Source: Nitrosomonas sp. (GTDB lineage: Bacteria; Pseudomonadota; Gammaproteobacteria; Burkholderiales; Nitrosomonadaceae). Taken from it: 50,984 nt of DNA. The stretch is from contig JAJFJK010000170.1 of assembly GCA_021774075.1 (NCBI GenBank), forward strand, positions 1 through 50,984. The letters are read 5' to 3'. Below, one piece after another: positions 44,675-50,984 of this stretch. Below the pieces are notes generated by a model that ran no database searches, was not told where the DNA came from, and saw only the letters and a program-made list of their open reading frames with translations. Positions within the stretch are counted from its first letter, which is position 1, and the number at the start of each line of letters is the position of its first letter. Made by a program: the position numbers and the translations under genes.

Positions 44675-46126
44675 ATGGTTCAAGATTTAGTCGGTCAGCT
44701 GCAATCTTTTTTACCTGTAGAAGCGGTGCTGCATGAAACTGAAGACCTGAAGCCTTATGAGTGCGATGGTTTATCGGCTTACCGTCAGACACCCATGTTG
44801 GTGGTGTTGCCGCAAACGCAAGAACAAATCATCCAAATTTTGCAATTGTGCCATGCCACAAAAACACCGGTGGTGGCGCGTGGTGCAGGTACAGGATTAT
44901 CTGGCGGGGCTTTGCCGCATGCGGAAGGGGTTTTGCTGTCGTTGGCCAAATTAAACCAAATTATTGCAATCGATCCAATAGCGCGTATTGCACGGGTTCA
45001 GCCCGGTGTCAGAAATCTGGCGATCAGTGAGGCGGCAGCACCCTATGGTTTGTATTATGCGCCGGACCCTTCTTCGCAAATCGCTTGCTCAATTGGAGGC
45101 AATGTGGCGGAAAATTCGGGCGGTGTGCATTGCCTGAAATATGGTCTTACCGTGCATAATATTCTAAAATTGCGCGTGTTAACCATTGATGGCGAATGTC
45201 TGGAAATCGGCGGTGACAGTCTGGATAGCGCGGGTTATGATTTGCTCGCGTTAATGACGGGTAGTGAAGGCATGCTGGGTATTGTCACTGAAATTACCGT
45301 GAAGCTGATTCCAACGCCGGAAAAGGCGCAGTTGGTAATGGCGGCGTTTGACGATGTACATAAAGCCGGTAGCGCGGTGGCGAATGTCATCGGCGCGGGC
45401 ATTATTCCGGCGGGTATGGAGATGATGGATAAAATTACCATTCATGCGGTGGAAGAATTTTTACATGCGGGTTATGACCTGGATGCAGAGGCAATTTTGT
45501 TGTGTGAATCCGACGGCAGCGCCGAGGAAGTGGCCGATGAAATTGAACGAATCAATGCCATCATGCAACAAAGCGGCGCAACAAAAGTGAGCATGTCACG
45601 CAATGAAGAGGAGCGATTAAGTTTCTGGGCCGGACGGAAATCCGCATTTCCAGCGGCTGGCAGGGTTTCGCCGGATTATTATTGCATGGACGGCACCATC
45701 CCGCGCAAACATCTGGCTGATGTATTGCGCGGTATTGAAAAGCTCTCTGAGGAATACGGTTTGCGTTGCATGAATGTGTTTCATGCCGGTGATGGGAATC
45801 TACATCCACTCATTCTCTATGACGCCAATCAACCCGGCGAACTGGAAAAAACCGAGGAATTTGGCGGCAAGATTTTGGAAATGTGTATTCATGCGGGCGG
45901 CACAATTACCGGTGAACATGGCGTGGGCATGGAGAAAATCAACCAGATGTGTTCACAATTCAAAACCGATGAGCTGGCCATGTTTCACGCGGTGAAAGCT
46001 GCGTTTGATCCCGCAGGATTGCTAAATCCCGGCAAAGCCGTTCCAACACTGCGTCGCTGTGCAGAACTGGGTGCCATGCATGTGCATTCGGGCGAAGAAA
46101 AATTTCCTGAATTGCCGCGTTTCTGA
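44675..46126 (+). CDS. glcD: Glycolate oxidase subunit GlcD
   Basis: A 483-residue FAD-linked subunit that oxidises glycolate to glyoxylate. FAD-binding PCMH-type domain at about 35-215 with VARGAGTGLSGGALPH, DPSSQIACSIGGNVAENSGG and MTGSEGMLGIVTEITVKLIP. The C-terminal part has the catalytic YYCMDGTIPRKHLADVL, NVFHAGDGNLHPLILY and GTITGEHGVGMEK blocks. The frame is open further upstream inside glxR, but the ATG at 44675, four bases after the glxR stop, begins the family's N-terminus. Works with GlcE and GlcF at the membrane and passes electrons to quinone. Confidence 0.93.
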   Translation: MVQDLVGQLQSFLPVEAVLHETEDLKPYECDGLSAYRQTPMLVVLPQTQEQIIQILQLCHATKTPVVARGAGTGLSGGALPHAEGVLLSLAKLNQIIAIDPIARIARVQPGVRNLAISEAAAPYGLYYAPDPSSQIACSIGGNVAENSGGVHCLKYGLTVHNILKLRVLTIDGECLEIGGDSLDSAGYDLLALMTGSEGMLGIVTEITVKLIPTPEKAQLVMAAFDDVHKAGSAVANVIGAGIIPAGMEMMDKITIHAVEEFLHAGYDLDAEAILLCESDGSAEEVADEIERINAIMQQSGATKVSMSRNEEERLSFWAGRKSAFPAAGRVSPDYYCMDGTIPRKHLADVLRGIEKLSEEYGLRCMNVFHAGDGNLHPLILYDANQPGELEKTEEFGGKILEMCIHAGGTITGEHGVGMEKINQMCSQFKTDELAMFHAVKAAFDPAGLLNPGKAVPTLRRCAELGAMHVHSGEEKFPELPRF

Positions 46127-46130
46127 ATCT

Positions 46131-47204
46131 ATGCAAAATATTATTAATCAATATAAAGCCTCTATTAATAGGGCTTTTGAACAAAAAATATCCTTGCATA
46201 TCCGTGGTGGTGGCAGTAAAGATTTTTATGGCAACCCATCGGCTAATGCAAATAGTGATGTGCTTGATGTCACGGCCTACAGCGGCATTATTGATTATGA
46301 GCCAACAGAACTGGTTGTGACCGCATGTGCTGGAACGCGCCTTTCTGATCTGCAAGCAGCGCTTGATCAACACGGGCAGATGTTGGCATTTGAGCCGCCG
46401 TATTTTGGTTCAACAGCAACGCTCGGTGGCTGTGTCGCTACGGGGCTTTCCGGCCCGCGACGTGCGGCTGCTGGGGCTGTACGTGATTTTGTGCTGGGTG
46501 TGCGCATGCTGGATGGTCAAGGTAACGATTTGCGCTTTGGTGGACAGGTAATGAAAAATGTCGCCGGTTATGATGTTTCACGTTTAATGGTGGGTGCCAT
46601 GGGGACGTTGGGCGTGTTGCTCGAGGTTTCGCTCAAGGTATTACCCAAACCACCCACCGAGTTAACGCTGCAAATGCAAATGAATGAAGTTGAGGCGATT
46701 GAGAAAATGAATCAGTGGGCCGCTAAGCCATTGCCGATTTCGGCCAGTTGCTATGTTGACGGTAATTTGTTTCTCAGACTTTCCGGTGCTGAATCAGCGC
46801 TGCACGCTGCGCATGTGAAACTTGGCGGTGAAGTGTTAGCGGCCGGTAATGATTTTTGGCAATCAATACGCGAGCAAACCCATGATTCTTTTCAGTCTGG
46901 TAATGTTCTTTGGCGTTTATCCATTAAACCAACCACGCCGCCATTACCTTTACCAGGGCAGCAACTCATGGAATGGAATGGCGCACTGCGCTGGTTGGTT
47001 TGTGATGAAACTGTGGATTCAGCGACCATACGTGCAGCGGCAAAAAATGCGGGTGGCCATGCAACCCTGTTTCGCGGCGATGAATCGCGCACCAATGTAT
47101 TTCATCCGTTAGACCCCGGCATGATGAAAATCCATCGCGCACTCAAACAGAAATTCGATCCGGCGGGGATTCTTAACCCTGGCCGACTCTATCCTGAAAT
47201 CTAG
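46131..47204 (+). CDS. glcE: Glycolate oxidase subunit GlcE
   Basis: A 357-residue second FAD-binding subunit. LHIRGGGSKDFYG (about 20-32), ELVVTACAGTRLSDLQAALD (about 61-80), PPYFGSTATLGGCVATGLSG (about 88-107), GQVMKNVAGYDVSRLMVGAMGTL (about 140-162), and the C-terminal HRALKQKFDPAGILNPGRLY shared with GlcD. The ATG at 46131 is four bases after the glcD stop; upstream in-frame codons belong to the glcD overlap. Normal length. Needed together with GlcD and GlcF for glycolate dehydrogenase activity. Confidence 0.92.
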   Translation: MQNIINQYKASINRAFEQKISLHIRGGGSKDFYGNPSANANSDVLDVTAYSGIIDYEPTELVVTACAGTRLSDLQAALDQHGQMLAFEPPYFGSTATLGGCVATGLSGPRRAAAGAVRDFVLGVRMLDGQGNDLRFGGQVMKNVAGYDVSRLMVGAMGTLGVLLEVSLKVLPKPPTELTLQMQMNEVEAIEKMNQWAAKPLPISASCYVDGNLFLRLSGAESALHAAHVKLGGEVLAAGNDFWQSIREQTHDSFQSGNVLWRLSIKPTTPPLPLPGQQLMEWNGALRWLVCDETVDSATIRAAAKNAGGHATLFRGDESRTNVFHPLDPGMMKIHRALKQKFDPAGILNPGRLYPEI

Positions 47205-47224
47205 ACGTTAGTAAGTACAAACCA

Positions 47225-48466
47225 ATGCAAACCAACCTCGCTGACTTTATAAAAAATTCCCCTGAAGGACAGGAGGCAGACGCCATCTTGCGCAGTTGCG
47301 TGCATTGCGGGTTTTGTTTGGCCACCTGCCCGACCTATCAGATTTTAGGCGACGAACTGGACAGCCCGCGCGGACGTATTTATCTGATGAAACAAATGCT
47401 GGAAGGCCAGCCCGTCACGCAAAAAACACAACTGCATCTGGATCGCTGCCTAACCTGCCGGGCGTGTGAAACGGCCTGTCCTTCGGGCGTGCGTTACGGT
47501 GCGTTGGTGGATATCAGCCGTGACATTATTGAAAAACAGGTGAAGCGTAGTACCCAATCGGACATCTTGCGCTACACCCTGCGCAAAATTTTGCCCAATC
47601 CCAGTGTATTTAATTCATTGCTTAAATTGGGACAACTGGTTCGTCCTGTTTTGCCGGGCAAGTTAAAACAATCCATCCCAGCAAAGGCCAAACCCGCCAA
47701 AGCATGGCCCGCAGCACAACACGCACGTAAAATGCTGGTGCTGGATGGCTGTGTACAACCCACACTGACGCCCAACATTAATGCCGCCAGCGCACGCGTG
47801 TTGGACAAATTGGGTATATCGCTCGTCAAAGCCGACAAGGCCGGTTGTTGTGGTGCCGTGACATTTCACCTGAATGCCCAACAGGATGGACTCGATTATA
47901 TGCGCCGCAACATTGATGCCTGGTGGCCGTGGATCGAGCAAAAGCAGGTCGAAGCCATTGTGATGACGGCCAGCGGTTGCGGCGTAACGGTCAAAGAATA
48001 CGGTCATTTGCTGCGTCATGATGCGGCCTACGCAGAGAAAGCCACCAAAATTTCAGCGTTGACCAAAGACATCAGTGAAATCCTGCATGCCGAGCTTGAA
48101 AATATTGAACAGCTTATTAATAAGCAAACGTCTGGTGCTAAAAAAACTAAACTATCCTTCCATTCTCCCTGCACGCTACAACACGGCCAACAAATTCGCG
48201 GCGGCGCAGAAACAATACTGACCACTGCCGGTTTTGAATTAACAACGGTTCCCAATGCCCATCTATGCTGCGGCTCAGCGGGGACTTACTCCATCCTTCA
48301 ACCAGAACTTTCCGAACAATTACTGAAAAATAAAGTGACTGCTTTGGAATCAGGTCAGCCAGAACAGATTGCTACGGCTAATATTGGTTGTTTGATGCAT
48401 TTGCAGGGTGGTACGGACTTGACCGTGAAGCACTGGGTTGAGTTGTTGGATGAGCGGTTGGCTTGA
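47225..48466 (+). CDS. glcF: Glycolate oxidase iron-sulfur subunit GlcF
   Basis: 413 residues. Two 4Fe-4S motifs lie at the N-terminus, CVHCGFCLATCPTY (about 26-39) and CLTCRACETACPSG (about 77-90). Two cysteine-rich CCG domains lie in the C-terminal half (ADKAGCCGAVTFHLN and NAHLCCGSAGTYSILQPELS), as in heterodisulfide-reductase-related subunits. It carries electrons from GlcD/E to the quinone pool. It starts 20 bp after glcE and ends the operon; REP sequences follow its stop. Confidence 0.93.
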   Translation: MQTNLADFIKNSPEGQEADAILRSCVHCGFCLATCPTYQILGDELDSPRGRIYLMKQMLEGQPVTQKTQLHLDRCLTCRACETACPSGVRYGALVDISRDIIEKQVKRSTQSDILRYTLRKILPNPSVFNSLLKLGQLVRPVLPGKLKQSIPAKAKPAKAWPAAQHARKMLVLDGCVQPTLTPNINAASARVLDKLGISLVKADKAGCCGAVTFHLNAQQDGLDYMRRNIDAWWPWIEQKQVEAIVMTASGCGVTVKEYGHLLRHDAAYAEKATKISALTKDISEILHAELENIEQLINKQTSGAKKTKLSFHSPCTLQHGQQIRGGAETILTTAGFELTTVPNAHLCCGSAGTYSILQPELSEQLLKNKVTALESGQPEQIATANIGCLMHLQGGTDLTVKHWVELLDERLA

Positions 48467-48518
48467 AGTGTTTTGACGGGGTATTGTTTAGGGACGCGCT
48501 GATTTAACAAGTTCCGTT

Positions 48519-48538
48519 ATTCCCGCGAAGGCGGGAAT
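48519..48538. repeat. dRS3-like palindrome
   Basis: ATTCCCGCGAAGGCGGGAAT, of the ATTCCC-N8-GGGAAT form known from Neisseria dRS3 repeats. It sits after the glc operon and may serve as a transcript-end hairpin or integration target. Confidence 0.6.
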
Positions 48539-48542
48539 CCAA

Positions 48543-48623
48543 GGGCGGATAAGCGAAGCGTCATCCGCCAATAATGTTAGGCCGCGACTGACGGATGGCG
48601 CTTTGCTTATCCATTGTCCTACA
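48543..48623. repeat. REP family A pair in inverted orientation
   Basis: GGGCGGATAAGCGAAGCGTC..(48543-48570) and TGACGGATGGCGCTTTGCTT..(48589-48623) are REP-A-type units facing each other, a BIME-like pair downstream of glcF. Confidence 0.75.
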
Positions 48624-48665
48624 GTTTTATGTTGTGTTCGCTGGAACGTTCATTGGTTAAAATAT

Positions 48666-48884
48666 TCATGACTCCCACTGCTTTTTTAGCTTGCGATGGT
48701 TTATTGCGCAATCACGTAAGTACAGATTGATTAACGTTTGGTATGGAATGCCTGTTTCTTCCGCCAACGATTTAAAATAATCAACAGAATCACAATCCAG
48801 GCGCATGGTTACCGGTTGTTTGAGGTATTTAAGATAAGGGTTTTTTCTGCCTTTCATTTTTGAAAAATCGTAGTGTTCTTTCAT
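48666..48884 (-). CDS. brnA: BrnA/CopG-type antitoxin
   Basis: 72 residues with a C-terminal ribbon-helix-helix: QPVTMRLDCDSVDYFKSLAE (beta strand plus first helix) and ETGIPYQTLINLYLRDCAIN (second helix). It begins after a basic GRKNPYLKYLK stretch. Its start overlaps the stop of the BrnT-type toxin gene by four bases (ATGA), the usual toxin-first order of brnTA. It should neutralise BrnT and repress the operon. Confidence 0.82.
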   Translation of the reverse strand: MKEHYDFSKMKGRKNPYLKYLKQPVTMRLDCDSVDYFKSLAEETGIPYQTLINLYLRDCAINHRKLKKQWES

Positions 48885-49174
48885 TGTCTTTCACTCCAAT
48901 AGACCTGTTGCTCATCTTTGTCTGCCTTTCTTGCAGAAATTATCCTCACGATTGTTTCTTCTTCTTTAAAACAATGGCAAACAATCAGCGTGTTGGATTT
49001 AAAGCTGGCACCAAGTAGAATAAAGCGATCCTCGTTTTCTGAATGTTCAGGATCAAAGAACTGGATAGCGTGCTCATCGTAAAATACGCTCTGAGCTTCT
49101 TCAAAGGTTATGCCGTGCTTTTTTGTATTTGATTTATCTTTCTTTGTATCCCATTCAAATTTCAGTCTATCCAT
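48881..49174 (-). CDS. brnT: BrnT-family toxin
   Basis: 97 residues of the BrnT family (RelE-like ribonuclease fold). The signature start is FEWDTKKDKSNTKKHGITFE (the FEWDxxKxxxNxxKHGxxF motif), followed by EDRFILLGASFKSNTLIVCH and the C-terminal VRIISARKADKDEQQVYW, with the catalytic-type RIISARKA block. Intact in length and motifs. Followed by the overlapping antitoxin gene. Confidence 0.88.
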   Translation of the reverse strand: MDRLKFEWDTKKDKSNTKKHGITFEEAQSVFYDEHAIQFFDPEHSENEDRFILLGASFKSNTLIVCHCFKEEETIVRIISARKADKDEQQVYWSERQ

Positions 49175-49330
49175 ATGTACAGTGTACTTATGAGAAAATA
49201 AATGTCAATATTCCGAATGTAAGCGTATTTATTGGTAATAAAATATCTGGAATTTTGCTCTGCCATTTAAGGTGAGACCCGTTGTTGAGACAGTGGTTTG
49301 AGTTGATGTGTTTTGACGGGATGTTGTTAA

Positions 49331-49470
49331 GGGCGCCTCTAAAAGTTCAGAGTTCGCCCAAATGCAAGGCGCGGAAAAAATTTTGCAGCGCAGCATATGG
49401 TTGATATGACAGCAAGGAATTTTTTCGCAACGCAGCAGTTGGGATGAAATCTGGATTTTTAGAAGTGCCC
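49331..49470 (+). repeat. 140-bp MITE family 1, copy 4
   Basis: Begins GGGCGCCTCTAAAAGTTCAG and ends CTGGATTTTTAGAAGTGCCC. It sits between two toxin-antitoxin pairs and ends one base before the parE stop codon. Confidence 0.85.
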
Positions 49471-49471
49471 T

Positions 49472-49762
49472 TTAGAGATGACTCTCATAGTCCATGCTAT
49501 CACCAAGAATACGGATAATATGCAAAGTACCTTTGTTCACGCGATACATGATTAAGTGACGGTTTATATGATGTTTTCTGTATCCTTTCCGCACGACATC
49601 ACAGGCTATTCCGATAGCCGGATTTTCAGCAATCAACGAAATAGCATCGCTTAACTGGTCATGGTATTTATCGGCTTGCGCTTCTCCCCAGTTTTCAAAT
49701 GAATATTGCCAGATGTCGATAATGTCTTGCTCAGCTAAAGCGTGTTTATGAATTCTGAGCAT
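49472..49762 (-). CDS. parE: ParE-family toxin
   Basis: A 96-residue toxin of the RelE/ParE superfamily, ParE branch. LAEQDIIDIWQYSFENWGEA (about 9-28) is the N-terminal helix pair. The C-terminal strands are PAIGIACDVVRKGYRKHHIN (about 53-72) and RHLIMYRVNKGTLHIIRILG (about 73-92), with the family's Y-R ending in D-S-M-D. The gene overlaps the antitoxin by 17 bp. Its stop lies next to the MITE end, so insertion has nearly clipped it but the domain is complete. Confidence 0.85.
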   Translation of the reverse strand: MLRIHKHALAEQDIIDIWQYSFENWGEAQADKYHDQLSDAISLIAENPAIGIACDVVRKGYRKHHINRHLIMYRVNKGTLHIIRILGDSMDYESHL

Positions 49763-50018
49763 TGGCGCTATTCAGCCCTGCTTTTTGTTTCGCCTTCTTT
49801 TTAACAGCCTCCATATCCAGCCGACCGGCATCTCCACTGTTTTTCCCTTCGATGACTGCGGCACGCAGGGCTTGCAACTTTAAATGCTGGTATTCAGTTT
49901 CAGAAACAATAACAGCAACAGGCTTGCCGTTTCTGGTAACACTTACTGGGGCTTTTTGTGATTTCATGAGTACCTCACCAAAAACACGTTGCGCATCGGT
50001 TGAGCTATATGTATCCAT
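49746..50018 (-). CDS. Phd/YefM-type antitoxin
   Basis: 90 residues from the ATG at 50018, chosen for GGAG eight bases upstream. The N-terminal domain shows YSSTDAQRVFGEVLMKSQKA, PVSVTRNGKPVAVIVSETEY (about 27-46) of the Phd/YefM DNA-binding fold. A Lys-rich flexible C-terminus (MEAVKKKAKQKAGLNS) should mask the ParE toxin. It overlaps the toxin gene, the standard order antitoxin then toxin. Confidence 0.85.
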   Translation of the reverse strand: MDTYSSTDAQRVFGEVLMKSQKAPVSVTRNGKPVAVIVSETEYQHLKLQALRAAVIEGKNSGDAGRLDMEAVKKKAKQKAGLNSANAQNS

Positions 50019-50254
50019 TTGCAAACTCCATGTTAATTAAAATACTCAGGATGAGTAACCTGATCAATCTAGTTCATCTATATGATTTTGACAAGGAAAA
50101 ATAAAAGCTGTTTCAATGTGGTGGGGTGAGAGAGAATATGTATCAAATAGAATTTCAAATCTTATTCCTTAGCCAATTCTCTTTCTGTTAGCTCAATACT
50201 TTCAAGCGTTCCTTCGCTCATGCATAATGCAGGCTGTTAAGGGGAAGGGTTGAC

Positions 50255-50851
50255 ATGAGTTGGCAGGAAAAATTAGGGGATTTGGTATTAGGTTTCGGAT
50301 TAAGTGGCGTAGTGGCCAGTGCGCTCCCTGACCATTGGCAGCGGCGCGCTCGTGAACGGCTGGGCGACTTTAATCCCTACAATGTCATTGCAGGCAATCA
50401 CGATTTGATGCGTGCTGCACGTTTGGCCTGGGTGCGGGCTGCGTTTGATGTGTTTGATGCTGCAAGTAAAACGATTGATGCGGGTTACAGCGAATTTGAC
50501 CGGTCAGACACGTTGCGCTTCGAGAAGCTTGCACGTAGCGCTCTGATGAAGACTCGATCAGATGCGCTTGATCGGCGTACTAATCCAGGTGATAGTCCAA
50601 TCGACCACCATCTTGAAATCATCATACAAGGCACTTCGGAATTTGTCGCGCCCGGTGAGAATCGTGCACTCGGTCAATCGTTAACCCATGACTTTGACAA
50701 GACACTGGCAGCACTCACTGGCTGGCCGGTGAATGAAATGCCACCCATCTTTGCACATATTGCACATGCTGGGCTGCCCACGATTGATAAGGGTGCGAAT
50801 CGTCAATTTAATGAGCTGGTGTTTGCAGCTTTTGCGGAATTGCTAAAGTAA
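50255..50851 (+). CDS. Probable N-terminal fragment of a larger (STAND-like?) protein
   Basis: 198 residues preceded by a strong AAGGGGAAGG site. The sequence is largely helical; GNHDLMRAARLAWVRAAFDV (about 47-66) resembles the helical segment at the N-terminus of some large bacterial STAND/NLR-like proteins, but I cannot name the domain. No signal peptide. It ends FNELVFAAFAELLK right where the IS110-family element begins, so the insertion probably cut a longer gene and supplied the stop codon. If so, the rest lies beyond the IS, outside this window. Confidence 0.55.
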   Translation: MSWQEKLGDLVLGFGLSGVVASALPDHWQRRARERLGDFNPYNVIAGNHDLMRAARLAWVRAAFDVFDAASKTIDAGYSEFDRSDTLRFEKLARSALMKTRSDALDRRTNPGDSPIDHHLEIIIQGTSEFVAPGENRALGQSLTHDFDKTLAALTGWPVNEMPPIFAHIAHAGLPTIDKGANRQFNELVFAAFAELLK

Positions 50852-50937
50852 TGGAATGGACGCCCACTATCTGAAACGGCATCAATGTGCCAAAGTAGTG
50901 ATTTTAAACCACTAGAGATCAGAGAGGAGCGTCCGAA

Positions 50938-50984
50938 ATGAAGATTACAACAATAGGTATTGATTTGGCAAAGGAAGTATTTCA
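50938..50984 (+). CDS. IS110-family transposase, start (cut by window edge)
   Basis: MKITTIGIDLAKEVF at the very end, after GAGAGGAGCG, is the standard N-terminus of IS110 transposases of the IS1111 group (DEDD recombinases, with the first catalytic Asp in GIDLAK). The left end of the element probably starts near 50852. Only 15 codons are visible, so intactness is unknown. Confidence 0.85.
   Translation, partial: MKITTIGIDLAKEVF

Overview
The window looks like a chromosomal segment of a Gram-negative proteobacterium. My best guess is a betaproteobacterium, possibly Nitrosomonadaceae-like. The reasons are the HemJ type, the RhlE and chemoreceptor C-terminal sequences, a TfpX/TfpZ pilin accessory protein, a glycolate-oxidation operon and a heavy load of small repeats and transposon relics. 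The taxonomic call is inference; there is no rRNA or tRNA gene here to anchor it.

Layout. 1-2000: tail of an ISL3-type transposase, a 140-bp MITE, hemJ and an AhpD-like peroxidase-related gene. 2072-6873: a LodA-like quinoprotein oxidase with its LodB-like flavoprotein, then a DUF2339 membrane protein. 6874-12225: an ATPase relic, a PRMT-like methyltransferase, rhlE, a large metallophosphoesterase and a truncated REP-associated transposase (RAYT). 12358-17267: TfpX/TfpZ, a MarR / small membrane protein / DoxX operon with a clear operator, a ROK sugar kinase, a frameshifted RAYT framed by REPs, and an orphan gene. 17397-23887: 5-oxoprolinase, a ccdAB toxin-antitoxin pair, an arginine-dihydrolase-like enzyme and ornithine aminotransferase. 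These enzymes all feed glutamate. 24092-26545: a diguanylate cyclase and a secreted lipase. 26554-30529: a RAYT split by a highly structured MITE, then a TIR / Pro-Gln linker / STAND-ATPase / TPR immune-type receptor broken by one in-frame TGA, bounded by REPs. 30537-36073: a UshA-like nucleotidase lipoprotein, a small lipoprotein, a Na+/H+ antiporter in an apparent operon with a Rieske-glutamate synthase fusion, and bfd behind a Fur-like site. 36545-43594: an orphan membrane protein, two MITEs, a chemoreceptor with a miniature relic of another upstream, a phospholipase-C-like gene bracketed by two 240-bp MITEs, and msrB. 43765-48466: glxR-glcDEF for glycolate/glyoxylate. 48467-50984: REPs, brnTA, a MITE, phd/parE, a probable N-terminal fragment of a larger protein, and the start of an IS110-family element.

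The main theme of the non-coding DNA is mobile, foldable repeats. Five MITE-type families are present, along with at least two REP families, each pairing with its own RAYT. The strongest candidates for something new are the broken TIR-STAND receptor with its (CCGCAA)n linker, the kissing-hairpin MITE, the paired TTAG MITEs around the phospholipase gene, and the Rieske-GltS fusion.
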